Shown here piece by piece: positions 1 through 58,936 of a stretch of 64,000 nucleotides of DNA. The position numbers were made by a program, and so were the translations under genes. Position 1 is the first letter of the stretch, and every line of letters starts with the position of its first letter. The notes beneath the pieces were generated by a model. The model was not told the origin of the DNA. It saw only the letters and a program-made list of their open reading frames with translations, and did no database searches. Source of the stretch: Limnoperna fortunei (Eukaryota; Mollusca; Bivalvia; Mytilida; Modiolidae); NCBI GenBank assembly GCA_944474755.1, contig OX104117.1:68191522-68255521 (forward strand), read 5' to 3'.

Positions 1-1300
1 ATATAATTACTAGTACATGTAATTATTATATATCTCTGATGTGTGCGAGCATGGCTTTTCAATACATATACCTATAATTAAAAAATGCCACACTGAGAAG
101 CTTCCTTTACAAGTGACTGGTGTTAATTGGGAAAGGTACAGGTGCAATTTGTAATAATTACCATGGGAAAATGTGTTGCTTGTTTCGGATACGACCTTCC
201 AAGGAATATTTTATCCACCTGTTTTAGGATAAGCTTTTTCCAAATTGCAGTCGTAGGTTAAGGGAAAAATATCAAAAATAAAATAGCTAAAGATTATTTA
301 GTTTTTTATTTTGTTGGAGGAAATTATTGCAACCCAGAAAGGTGCATCGTGTTATTGCAGTGATGTAGAGATGTATTAACCTATGAAGGAATGCTCATCC
401 CATCATGAAGTTTTTCCCGCCACACCTATTGATTGGATTGTAATAGATGTGTTGCTTTTGATACACGGGGCCACCCACTTGTCAAATTAAGTAAATCACA
501 TCAGGCGTTCAAAAGAATGACAATTGACACTGAATACTCCCATTGTGCACGTCCGATTGTTGTTGAATTTCCAGACAATAATATTATTTGTGAAATGAAC
601 AATTGTGTCAACCCAAAAATACACGGAATGTCACAATAACGAGGTCAAAATATGTTGCAAAACATTGTTTTTATGGTTTCAAATGCATTGGAAATAAGTA
701 TTTTCTCACTGAAAGTTAGTGGTAAGCATATACTGCATGTGCGTGTCATACATGTAAATCGTGGTTAACCGCCCCTTTAAGAGAGGTAACACCACTTAAT
801 TCGCAATCGGCGAATTAGTTAATTATAAATAGTGAACTTGTAAATATTTGAATCAAAACAAATTAAGTTATTAATTTGACTGTAAACACAACTCGTTTTC
901 TTGTTTTTATTGACAAAACACATAAACAATTACTTCAAAGTACCGAAAATTAAACAGGTACTGAAGTGACCAATACCTAGTACCGAAGTGACTCATTATG
1001 TCAGTACCGAAGTGACACGATACCTATCATTTCCACAGATACTTTTGGTGCCCAATAAGCTGCACCCTCCTTTCTTGAAAATTATTTTGTTTGTCTTTCC
1101 ATACTTATAATATACCAGGCGTAACACTGTTTTAAGGAATATATGGGTTACTAACAAAAAGCGAGCTTCCCGAAGGGAAGCGAAGCTACGGTAGGTCACT
1201 TTAGAAATTCCATCTTTGTTGACATAGAGTTGAACAAACGGAATCAGGTATAGCAGCACCACCTGTGAAAATAGATTTCTTCCTAATGGTAATGCAGTCG
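1..1300. other. 5' flank without recognisable gene
   Basis: No coding homology seen on either strand. Two or three copies of a short unit, AGTACCGAAGTGAC, lie near 955-1020, and an AAGCGAGC...AAGCGAAGCT stretch near 1158-1187. The open frame at 433-639 resembles nothing I recognise and has no supporting features. Confidence 0.5.
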
Positions 1301-2755
1301 GGTACCCTGATTTTACGAAATACCCGTCAATTACCAAAATACCCTTTGGAATTACCGAAATACCCCCAGAAAGTACCGAAATACCCTTGAAATCACATTA
1401 TTGTATATAACAAATGATAGATATTACCATATATTATGATACCAATATTTGGGAAATGATTATTACACTTTGTCCCACAGAATAATTTTTTGTAACACCC
1501 CAATACGTCCAATATTCATGATATTAATTTATAGGTCAAATAGCTATGGGAGAGCACTCAAGATCAAAGAATAAAAAGTACTGTTAGTTGTACTAAACAT
1601 TTCCAAACAGCTTCTACGGAATAATGATTAATGTGTAAATTTAGGACAATGAGTACAGGGGTCACCACACTCTAAAAAAGTAGGGAGAAGTGACTTCTCC
1701 CTGGCAGCCAAACAGGGAGAAGTCAGGCCCTGATAGGGAGACTTCAGGAGACACTAGGGAGAAGTCAGGGGAACCGTACAAATAATTAATTTCGCAGTAG
1801 TTACATACATTTTTCATTATTTACATCAATTTCCGGGATTATTTCTCTTGTGTTTTAAAACCATAAAACACTTAGATTCAGTTTTTTTTTTCTTTTTCAT
1901 TATTATTCATGATATGCAATATCAAAAAGCACATAACCTTTATCATTAATCAAAGTTGTACTGATCCAAATTGCTTCATGGGACACCCATCTACAGAACT
2001 TATCATGATGTCAATAATTACTATACATCTTTATTCTTTCAAGTGAAGCCCAAATACTTATCAAAGAAAGTTGTTAAAGTACAATACTCTTTGAAAGAAC
2101 TGAAGTTTGAAACCAATTAAAAGTGTTTGTTTATCAAAAATATTACGATTTTTCATTATGGGCCGTTGTACATTACTTTTTTTCGTTGTTCACTTCCGGT
2201 AATTAGTCATATCCGGTAAATAAACAAATGGCGCGCAATACATGTGAAAGACGTAAATCGTTTGAAAATATGTTAAATACGCATTTTGTTTGCCGTTTTT
2301 TATTGGAATTACACATTTACTGATAAATTGGTAGTCAGGGTGAAGTATTTGGACCAGATTTACAAGTATCTTATGTGAACCATCGGGCGACTTGAGGGAA
2401 ATGACAGGGCGACTTCGACTTCGCTTTTGAGGCGCATTAGGGCGACTTCAGGTCCTAGTTGGGCGACTTTGTCGCCCACTTCGCCCAGTGTGGTGAGCCC
2501 TGGAGTATATCAATAAAGGAATCAATGATATTCATGTCAGCACCATACATAGGACGTATCGGGCGATTACAAAAAATGATTCTGTCAGACAAAGCGTAAT
2601 AATTTTTTCCCAAATATTGTTTTTTTATCATATTATATGGTACTATCTATCATTTATAATAGAAACAATTTAATTTCAAGGGTATTTCGGTACTTTCTAG
2701 TGGCATTTCGGTAATTTCAGCAATTTACGTGTATTTCAGTAAATTGGGGTACAGA
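1301..2755. mobile_element. Palindromic element with CCGAAATACCC subterminal repeats (host of a nested MITE)
   Basis: The arms at about 1301-1525 and 2545-2755 are reverse complements over about 200 bp. Each arm tip has three or four copies of TACCGAAATACCC or its complement. The centre is occupied by the CAGGG-ended MITE at 1656-2502. Flanks ATGCAGTCG and ATGCAGCCT agree at 7 of 9 positions, which may be a decayed target duplication. No coding content, so a non-autonomous DNA element is inferred. Confidence 0.65.
1656..2502 (+). mobile_element. CAGGG-ended MITE, copy 1 (hAT-like termini)
   Basis: Begins CAGGGGTCACCACACT and ends AGTGTGGTGAGCCCTG, an inverted terminal repeat. GAGTA (5 bp) is repeated just outside both ends (1651-1655, 2503-2507). 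Subterminal GGGAGAAGTC and GGGCGACTTC motifs recur. CAGGG termini are common in hAT elements, but those normally leave 8-bp duplications, so the superfamily call is tentative. No ORF. Confidence 0.7.
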
Positions 2756-3579
2756 TGCAGCCTACGTAGAAGATCAAGTATCTCGAATGAAAATGCCGAG
2801 AGATTCTCGACTTGGTGGCACAGCTGTAAGTATGTAAAGACAAAAAAAAAAATTTTAAGAAAAGGGGGTTTGGGACATATTTTGGCACCAAAGGGGGTCC
2901 TTTCCACAAGTACCTGTGATCATTTCTGCTTTATATCAATACTACGATTTGTATTTTAATTTATCTCTGTTAAAAGTAAAGGAGCACATTATACACTGTG
3001 CTATGTCAACTCCAGTGTCTTTTCATGTATTTGCATGCAAATTCCAACCGACCAATACAAGCAATTTTTTATAAGTGGTGACAAAACCACAAAGTCTTAA
3101 CAGAAGAGCAGCCGGTCATTGAACATAACATTAACAGTATTAACACGCAACATTTAGTATCTAAACCTAGATCTAGGCCAAAGTGTAATAAATCAGGGAT
3201 TGCAGGTCCTTTAAAAAAATATTTCTTGTAAAAATAATTACATATCAATTGTGAATTCAGTAGGCCAACACCATGAATCAAAACAAAGCCACGTGCGTTT
3301 TGTTGAACTCAATTTCCGGCATGTTGAAAAATCAACCTAACTGGTTGATTTGTATTAAACATTACAAATAATGAATGTAGACACACATTTCAGTAGTGAC
3401 TAATAAATAACAAGTTCTCAACAGTTCAGTTATAAATACTTTGAATAAAACATATTTTACGATAATGTGTTTTGAAGTTTAATCTCTGTAACGTTTGTAA
3501 GACAAATGTTTTTGAATAGATAAACAAGCGTTTAAATGGTCAGGTCGTCTTAAAATCGGACTGAAGTCTCTTCAGGAAA

Positions 3580-50706
<47,127 letters not shown>

Positions 50707-50905
50707 GGAATTCTGTGGGATTATATGTTATGTTGCTGTTTATCAAGATGTCAGAAGATTTAAAATAGACTATATATATAAAATGAACAATGCCATTTTC
50801 ATTGTTATCGTCTATTTTTATGGGATTTTGAAATTTACTGTTTTAGATAATAATCAATTTATGTTTTATCATGCCATAAGATTTTTTATGTTAGATAACA
50901 AAAGC

Positions 50906-50976
50906 AATAAAAGGTTATAAAGTTCACATGTAAAAAAATGACATGTTAAAATCCCAGCAATGATTTTGTTAATAAA
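50906..50976 (+). terminator. DDX46: DDX46 poly(A) signals
   Basis: AATAAA at 50906-50911, 200 nt past the stop, and again at 50971-50976. Either could direct 3' end formation; which one is used cannot be told from sequence. Confidence 0.5.
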
Positions 50977-51249
50977 TGCTGTATGGGTTATAAGCTTTCT
51001 GTTTTATCCATTGTGCTGTTCCAATTGCTGCCTATTGTTGAAAATTTTTTCATGTGCAAATTACAGGTTTTTAGCCCTTGGCATCAGTCATTATTGTAGC
51101 TGTCATCAGATATAAGGCTATAATTAAAATCGTGGTATTTGTCAGTATTTTTGCCTTTGATTATGTGGCTATGGGATTTAGAAAAGGTCGTAATAAATAA
51201 TAATAATGCAATGTGGTGGGGTATCATTTAATGTTCTTTTAAATGCCTT

Positions 51250-51760
51250 AATTTTCTCAGAAACATACTGTTTCTTCTCAAAAACTGTCCAACAAAAAAA
51301 TTGGTGGTAAAGTATGCACATCATATCGATTAATCCTTTCAACCATCAGGGCAATATGTCAAGCGGTTTCAGAGGGGATGCGTCCACAAGATCTTCCAAT
51401 GTACAATATTGCTGAAATGATCCCATAATTATGCAAAATTAGACGAATCAAAATGCAGACAAATGAAGAATGATGCACATCTGAACATAATAATTAATCC
51501 TACTAAATATCAAAGCGATCTGTCTAGTGGTATCAGAGGAGATGCGTCCACAAGATCTACATCATATTATATTGCTGAAATGGTCAAAGTCCTGTAAGTT
51601 ACTCCTACAAAATTTGAGTAATCAAAATGACGGTAGAGTATGTACATCTACTACACATGAAAATGATTAATCCTATCAAATATCAAAGCAATCCGTCAAG
51701 CAGATTCAGAGGAGATTAGTCCACAAAGTGCTACGGACGGAGGAACGACATTATTTAATC
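51250..51760 (+). repeat. About 165-bp tandem repeat downstream of DDX46
   Basis: Three copies marked by TTAATCCTAT(C)AAATATCAAAG, GGTATCAGAGGAGATGCGTC CACAAGATC, starting near 51325, 51490 and 51665. The last runs into GCTACGGACGGAGGAACGAC. A fourth fragment lies at 54836-54890. Confidence 0.75.
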
Positions 51761-51769
51761 AGGATAAAC

Positions 51770-52700
51770 GAACTTTTCAGCAACGCACATTATTCAAGGT
51801 TATTGAATTATTTAAAAATTTAAACTGACATTAACTAGATAAACATAAAAAGATGGGTGCCTTAATATGCTTGCATCATTTCACTTAAATAAAACCATCT
51901 CACCCTCTACCATTTTACACATTATAACACGTATCTACATTGACAAATGTTCTAATTTTAACTTGTAAACAATGTGCATTGGACTATATTAACATACCAA
52001 TGGTTTATATACATAATCTTTACTGAAGCTGCAGATTATGACATTCATGTTGTATCTATAATCAAACGTCTGAACATAACTGATTAAGTTATCAAAAACT
52101 TTCTATTTGAATTTGAAAAAGTAAAAACTTCAAATTATTTACGCTAATGGTTTAACAATAAGTATATAAGATATCACAGATACCTAATTATATTCAGTAT
52201 AAGTTCATAAGTTCGTTAAAAATCATCCTCCTGGAAAGAAATTCAAACTTGATCTGTAACAATGATGGCAGACAATCATATCAGCCCTATCACTGGCCGT
52301 TCATGTCACAATTGTGATGTTTCTATCGGCTTGCATTTTTCTATCGCGATACTTATTTAAAACATCGCGATGGAACAAACTTTATGCATGGTGTTAAAAG
52401 TATTGGCTTACTTTTCAAAAGCATCGGCTTGATTTTTTCATCTACCTGACCGACCGTGTCAAAATTATAATGTTTCTATCGGCTTGCTTTTTTCTATCGC
52501 GATACTTGTTAAAAGCATCCCGATACTTATTAAAGTTAACAAAATTTCATCATTTAAAGATTTGCCGTCTGACTGATTGGGTGGGGTGCGGGGTAACGTC
52601 CTTGACTACCGTAAAATGGTCTCGCACGGATTACACAGATTTATCGTTTATCTAGTTATACAATTTAAATTGTCTTATTTTTCCTTGATTGCATAACATA
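51770..52700. other. Intergenic sequence with a short duplication
   Basis: ATGTTTCTATCGGCTTGC plus TTTTTCTATCGCGATACTT occurs at about 52317 and 52470. No coding similarity otherwise. Confidence 0.4.
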
Positions 52701-52774
52701 TTTGCTCATTTGTAAAACTACCGTTATAACTAAACAAAACACATCAGTACAAAAACTCATTACATATCCAGACT

Positions 52775-53290
52775 ATGAAAGATCGAGCCCGGAAAGAAGT
52801 GACACCAATAACCACCATATACGAAGAAGAACTGGTCAAACTGAGGACACCAGAATGGAACGACGACACAAGAAAGATTGTAGAGCAACTACCAACATAC
52901 TACTCATGCAAGACCTCACTATACTACCTAAGATCATTCAACTTTTCTTGACTACCAAAGACAGTATTCGACATTACACTCGAAGATAAATGGCGTCTTA
53001 CCACTGCTGAAGCTCCATTTCTTTCACCATCCGACGACATCTACCCACCGAATCAAACACATCCCAGAACAGCACCAACTACTACTCAATCCAGACACCG
53101 ACTACGAGATTGCAACAAACAACGCAGCACGTGCCGTTGTCACAGGAGTTACCGTTAAAGGCTGCTTCTTTCACTTTACCCAGTGTATTTGGAGAAAAAC
53201 TCAGAAATGTGGACTGCAGACCTACTACAAACAAAACGACGACATCACACGACTTGTACGACGCGTAGCAGTTCTGCTTAAATTAGAATT
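52775..53290 (+). pseudogene. MULE transposase relic, frameshifted
   Basis: Three + strand frames give successive parts of a Mutator-like transposase. MKDRARKEVTPITTIYEEEL and YYSCKTSLYYLR come first, then FDITLEDKWRLTTAEAPFL, then ARAVVTGVTVKGCFFHFTQC with WRKTQKCGLQTYY. The last part is the typical A-V-GCFFHFTQ-WRK block after the second catalytic Asp of MULE transposases. At least two frame changes and a stop make it non-functional, and the core DDE residues are not intact. Confidence 0.75.
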
Positions 53291-53491
53291 TCTAATTTCC
53301 TTTTTCAACACAAATGTAATAACTTTTCCTTCTGCATAGAGAAATATATAAAATATGAAATATATAAAAGCTATATACTTTCTATACATTTTGTACCTAT
53401 TTATTAAAATAGAACAGACTATAGATCTTCATGGTCATTAAACCTATTGTCTTTTTTGTTTAACTTAATTGATTATACAGCTAATTAAATG

Positions 53492-54541
53492 GCCGTATTG
53501 CATTTCCGAAAATTTTAGGAAATTTTAATATTTCATTTCCGAAAATATTTTTTTTTCATTTCCGAAATAATAGTAAATTTCTTTTCCGAAACTTTTAATT
53601 AACACTTCATGATTACCTGCGCAATAACGGCCAGCGGCAATAACATAGGTAAAAACCAGGTAACCTTCAATTACTTTAACCTTTGACTTGTTGTGAGTTG
53701 ATCTCTGGTCACTTTTAGCTCACAAAATTTCAAATATCTGTCTTACGTACATGTAGTTGAGAAAACATGGAGATAATACATACGGAAACTAACAGAGGCA
53801 AGAAAGCTATTATTGTGGATGGTTACACATATAGGAAGATAAATATTCTTAAAAGTGGTGATGTTGTTTATATATGCAGCGTGGATAAGAAATGCACAAA
53901 GTCCATAACAACAGATGCTGAAGGAGTAGCCATTATAAGGACAAAAAATCAACATGTCTGTGAATATAACCCATCTGACAGAAAATCTGAGGCCAAACAA
54001 CTACGTGTGAGATCTCGAAAAAATTCTGGCGATGTATCTAAACGTCCGTCTACAGTGGTTCGAAATGAACTTAAAACTTTACAAGAAAGTCACTTGGAAC
54101 CCAAAGATATCAAAAATGCATCTCTTGCACTGTACAGAGAGAGGAGAAAACTGCAACCCAAACTTCCAAAAAGCAGAGAAGACATTCATTCAACCATAGA
54201 TCAAATGGATGTTAAAACAAATAAAGATGAGAACTTCGTCAAAGTGAATGACAAAGACACTGGTATTGTTATATTTTCGTATTTTTGGACGTGTTAAAGC
54301 AAATACAAACGACAACCTATGTAAAGATGCGCTCATTGAACAACGAAGCTTTGGTGAGAAGAGCTGAAACAGAAAGACTGCGATACAGCATTGACAAATA
54401 TAATGACGAGGTATAGGTATTAAATATTAGTTTTCGGAAATGCAATAAAAAAACTTTCGGAAATGATATACTAAAAGTTTCGGAAATGAAAAAAAAAATC
54501 TTCGGAAATGATATGCTAATTTTCGGAAATGCAAAACAGCG
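53492..54541. mobile_element. Compact transposon-like unit carrying a FLYWCH gene
   Basis: Ends are GCCGTATTGCATTTCCGAAA and TTTTCGGAAATGCAAAACAG CG, an inverted repeat. AATTAAATG is duplicated outside (53483-53491, 54542-54550), the 9-bp length usual for Mutator-like elements. The motif CATTTCCGAAA or a close variant occurs four times inside the left end (53501, 53534, 53557, 53582). Its complement occurs five times inside the right end (about 54431, 54454, 54477, 54500, 54530), spaced about 23 bp. The middle is one ORF with a FLYWCH finger. Confidence 0.8.
53767..54297 (+). CDS. FLYWCH zinc-finger protein of a MULE-like element
   Basis: 176 codons. Residues about 10-68 fit a FLYWCH finger: GKKAIIVDGYTYRKINILKS, VVYICSVDKKC, TTDAEGVAIIRTKNQHVCEY, with the Cys pair and a final H-V-C in place of the usual H-x-H. 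The second half (VRNELK, IKNASLALYRERRKLQPKLP) resembles the linker between the FLYWCH finger and catalytic domain of MULE transposases. It stops before any DDE domain. FLYWCH fingers bind DNA, so it may bind the subterminal repeats of its own element. It may be an internally deleted derivative or a selected regulator; the intact frame is compatible with either. Confidence 0.75.
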   Translation: MEIIHTETNRGKKAIIVDGYTYRKINILKSGDVVYICSVDKKCTKSITTDAEGVAIIRTKNQHVCEYNPSDRKSEAKQLRVRSRKNSGDVSKRPSTVVRNELKTLQESHLEPKDIKNASLALYRERRKLQPKLPKSREDIHSTIDQMDVKTNKDENFVKVNDKDTGIVIFSYFWTC

Positions 54542-54859
54542 AATTAAATGTGGGCAAACCAGGACTAAACCATTTCAATAACATTGGCAATTAATTCCAT
54601 CGCTTAATAAGTTATCTGGTGTTATAATACCTCTGCTTTTTAATATAACATTTTTTTTGTTTTGGATGGATTAATATACATTCCTTTTTATTGGAATATG
54701 CATTTAAAACGCTAATCATTTTCCGTATTTCTTGAACATTTTCGCTGAAAAAAATTGTATAATCGGCGTCCATAAGTAAACATATATTGACCATGTTATA
54801 TTCATATAATAGAACCTTTTCCAATAAGTTCATATCAATTAATCCTACCAAATATCAAA

Positions 54860-57480
54860 GCAATCTGTCAACGGTTTCAGTGGAGATGAATTTTTATCAC
54901 GGGAGTGTTTCCCCGTGTGTCTCTGCAAGTCCACTTTCTGACTTAACCCTCTACCTAAACTCTTTGCCAGATACGGCATATTGATAAGGTTTATCTATAG
55001 TGTGTCCTCGTGCGTCTCTGTTAGTTAGCATAGCGACAAAACGCTTTTGCCATAAACATCACATTTATAAAGTTTATCCTCAGAGTGTGTCCTCATGTGT
55101 CTCTGTTAGTTAGCTGTGGGGTTAAAAGCTTTACCACATACATCATATTTTTTAAGGTTTATTACCACAATGTGTCCTCACGTGTATCTTTTAGGCATAA
55201 TTCTGACTAAACTTGTTGCCAGATACTTTCTGTTGAAAAGGTTGATCAGCAGAGTGTGTCCTCCTGTTTCTCTATGAGTTAGCTTTGAGACTAACCGTTT
55301 TACCACAAACATCACATTTAGAGGTTTATTACCACAGGGTGTCCTCACGTGTATCTTTTTGTCATAATTATGACTAACCTCTTTACCAGATACTTTCTGT
55401 TGATAAGGTTGATTTAGTGCATCCTACTGTGCTTTTGGTGCTAATAGCTATCTTGGTGCTTAAATGTGTGCTATAATAGATCGGGTTGCTTTAAGCTGTG
55501 CTTAAATCTGATATTTGTGCTTTTAGTTGTGCTTAAACAGTGCTTTATGCTTTTATGGGTGTAAACTGTACATTATGCTATTTATGCTTATAACTGCAAT
55601 TTATGCTTTTACTTATGCTTATAACTGCACTTTATGCTTTTATTTATGCTTAAAACTGAGCTCAATTCTTTTAGATCTTCTAACTGATAAATACATTTTA
55701 AGTGATCCAAGTGCTTTTAGTTAAAAATTATGATGTTCTTAAAGTATGCCTTTTAACAATTTGTATGATCTCTTAACAAGTAACTTGCTTTTTATCATGT
55801 ACATGTATGTATAACCCTGTCCTAACAAATATATGTTTTAAATATAATGTTATGTTTGTATGTCGGTAAAAAGCTCTACAGAGCTTATGTTTTGCTATGT
55901 GTTTTAGATAATCCGACTTTAAATAAAATTTTCTTGTCTTGTCTTGTCTTCTTGAGTTAGCTCACCTGATTAAACTCTGCCAGATACGTCACATTGATAA
56001 GGTTGATCACCAGAGTGCGTTCTAATGTGTATCTAAGTTTATATTCTGACAAAACCCTTTACAACATAAAATACATTGGTTTATCACCAGAGTGTGTCCT
56101 CGTGTGTGTCTGAAACTGAGGTTTATGACTAAACACTCTACCACATACATCACATTGACAAGGTTTACAACCATAGTGTGTCCTCGTGTGTGTTAGTAAG
56201 GTAGTTTTGTAATTAAAACCTTTACCACATACATCACATTGATCAGGTTAATCACCAGTGTGCATCCTCATGTGTGACAGTAAGGTAGATTTGTAATAAA
56301 ACATTTTGCCACATACATCACATTTATAAGGTTTATCACCAGTGTGTATCCTCGTGTGTGTCTGTAAGTTAATCTTCTGACAAAATCCTTTACCACAAAC
56401 AACACATTGATAAGGTTTATCACCAGAATGTGTCCTCGTATGTCTCTGTAAGAGACATTTCTGAATAAAAGCTCTATCACATAAATCACATTGATAAGGT
56501 TTATCACCAGAGTGTATCCTCATGTGTGTCTTTAAGTAAGGTTTGTAATAAAAACATTTACCACAGACATCACATTTATACGGTTATCTGTAAGTTAGAA
56601 CTGTGAACAAACCTTTTACCACATACTTCACATTCGAAAGGTTTATCACCAGAGTGTGTACTCATGTGTGTCTTCACATAATCTTTACGAGTAAAGCCTT
56701 TACCGCATACGTCACATTTATAAGGTTTATCAGCAGTATGTGTCCAGATGTGTCTCTGTAAGTCCCTTTTCCGACCAAACCTGCTACTACACATGTCACA
56801 TTTATAAGGTTTATCACCAAAGTGTGTCCTTATATGTGTCTGTAAGTGAGATTTCTGAATAAACTATATACCACATACATCACATTTATAAGGTTTATCG
56901 CCAGAGTGTGTCCCCATGTGTATCTGTAAGTCCCTTTTCTGGCTTAACCTTCTACCACATACGTCACATTTATAAGGTTTATCACTAAAGTGTGTCCTCA
57001 TGTGTATCTATAAATTTCTTTTCTGGCTTAACGCTCTACCACATACATCACATTTATAAGGTTTATCACCAGAGTCTGTACTCATGTGTTTTTGTAAGTC
57101 CTGTTTCTGGCTGAATCCTCTACCACATACATGGCATTTATAAGCTTTATCGCTAAAGTGTGTATGTCTCTGTAAGCTATAATTCCGACTAAAGCTTTTA
57201 GCACATACATAACATTTAAAAGATTTATCGGCAGTATGTCTCCAAATGTGTCTTTGTAAGTCCTGTTTCCGGCTAAACCCTTTACCACATACATCACATT
57301 TATAAGATTGACCACCAGAGTGTGTCCTCTTATGTCTCTGTAAATTATAATTCCTACTTAATATTTTACCAAATACATCACACTTATACGGATTTTCATC
57401 AGATAGTGTACCCATTTTTGTTTTTAGTGATAATTGCCACATACATCACATTATAAAGTTTATCACAACATTGTGTTCTC
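54860..57480 (-). pseudogene. Decayed polydactyl C2H2 zinc-finger array
   Basis: Reading 57480 to 54860 on the minus strand, a C2H2 finger with linker T(G/S)[11 protein letters not shown] recurs about every 84 bp, roughly 25-30 units. Open blocks at 57442-57008, 56794-56576 and 56523-56248 hold about 5, 2-3 and 3 fingers. Between them are in-frame stops (after QKRNL, within VCGI-stop-FIQK, and after MHTGD) and short deletions. Units past 56240 towards 54860 are progressively degraded. Such KRAB-free tandem finger genes bind DNA. As it stands it cannot encode one protein, unless introns remove the breaks, and I see no splice sites that do so. Confidence 0.8.
55430..55700 (+). repeat. GCTTTTA-TGCTTA low-complexity tandem stretch
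   Basis: Short units such as TTATGCTTTTATTTATGCTT and GTGCTTAAA repeat with drift across about 250 bp, splitting the finger remnants. Confidence 0.7.
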
Positions 57481-58310
57481 GCGTGTATCTCTAAGTTATA
57501 ATTCTGACTTAACCTTTTACAAACACCATATTTATAATTAAAAATTTGTAAGTTTTCAGAATAATGTGTCCTCATCCCATCCGTAAGTGATGGTTATGGT
57601 GAAATGTCCACATTTATAATTCATAACCTTTTATTCTCGTATGTTGGCAAATACTTAAATGCTTAATCACATTTATGAGGTTGGTCACCAGAGTTCCTTA
57701 TGTTTCTCTGCAAGTCCCTTATTTGAAAACTTCCGCATTGAAAAAGGTAATCACGATCATTATTGGTTAATTCCGAGTTTTTCTTGTTTATTCTAATATT
57801 TTGCTGTGATTGTACTTAACAAGATGCTATGATAAGAATCGCTCACTTTTGAAGGTCACTTGGCATAAAGGACGGCTAAACACCTCTGCAATATAAGAAT
57901 ATTAAATCAATGTTGAATATTATATCACATTACCCACAAGAGTACACCAGGTGTCACAGTTTGTATGCTAATATCCAATTCTACTTGAGCAAGTTTATGA
58001 TTGTATCAGATTGCATATTTAATATTATGGGTCCGTGTGGAACTTGTATATTATTAAATGACCTGAATCTTTTCTTCTTAATTATGACGACTAATCCAGG
58101 GGAAAATGTGTGCAAACCCGACCCCTTACACATTATATATATATATTTAAATATCCAATCCAGTCTCTCAGTTTCCTTCTGTAATAGCCCAAAAGGTTTG
58201 AACAAGAAAAACCTTATTTTTGGGGACACCGCTGGATTTATTTTACTTTGGACTTTTAAGTGCAAGCTGGAGAGGGGCAAAAAACACAAATATAAATTTT
58301 GGCTAGTCAA
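57480..58310. other. Intergenic sequence, no firm feature
   Basis: Finger-like remnants fade near 57720. An open frame on + from 57910 contains LFFLIMTTNPGENVCKP, faintly like the ...NPGP segment near the start of some LINE proteins. Not enough to call. Confidence 0.3.
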
Positions 58311-58312
58311 TA

Positions 58313-58465
58313 TGCGAGCGAAGCGAAGCTCTCTAATGTACAGAATCTGCCAAATTGCACGAGACCCAAAATATGATCATTGAAAAAAAACCTGGGCTAC
58401 TCGGAATGCATTGGGAATATACGAAAAATATTCGCTTTTTTTTACAAACGGCTATAAAATCATAT
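58313..58465 (+). repeat. Dispersed repeat R2, copy 1
   Basis: GCGAGCGAAGCGAAGCTC, CTGCCAAATTGCACGAGACC, CAAAATATGATCAT, GGAATGCATTGGGAAT and TACAAACGGCTA occur in the same order at 61128-61255. Confidence 0.85.
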
Positions 58466-58774
58466 CTTTACTTAGTGTTGATGCTTTTATTTTTCTCAAT
58501 AAAAAATAAGCATCTAATGAACGACCTCTTCCTCTCTGTTTTAAATAAATATTGCTTTCTCTCACGAGATTTCGATACAGTGGTGACCCTTGAACCCAGA
58601 CATATCGTCTGCACGACAACAAATATTGGTGATTTGTTGAGACTATTTTCGCTTTGCGTTTGCAAAAAGGTACAACATATTTGTGTAAATCAGTTTAAAT
58701 AGTACCCTCGAGTTCCGTCCAACACAATTACACATAACTTTTATCTCAATTTACTCATAAAACCATTGAAAAAC

Positions 58775-58936
58775 ATGGATAGCCCAAGGTCTTATGCCGA
58801 TGTTGTAAAAAATGGTGCTTACGAGCATAACTATTCATCTATTCCATCAAATTTTTTAAAACATGAATCTTCATCCAAGAAAGCTGTTAAACTTAGTGTA
58901 AATAAAAGTCATTTTGACCATACCTGCCCACTTTAA
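58775..58936 (+). pseudogene. Possible LINE ORF1 N-terminal remnant
   Basis: Opens MDSPRSYADVVKNGAYEHNY and stops after 53 codons. S-Y-A-D-V-V near the start is common in ORF1 proteins of invertebrate non-LTR retrotransposons. No reverse transcriptase is visible nearby, so the call is weak. Confidence 0.3.

Noticed and set aside
996..1337. 113-codon minus-strand open frame
   Set aside because: No recognisable similarity, overlaps the edge of the palindromic element, and no splice or start context supports it.
57910..58383. 157-codon open frame as a gene
   Set aside because: Composition and lack of similarity suggest chance; only a faint TTNPG segment recalls LINE proteins, and it overlaps repeat R2.
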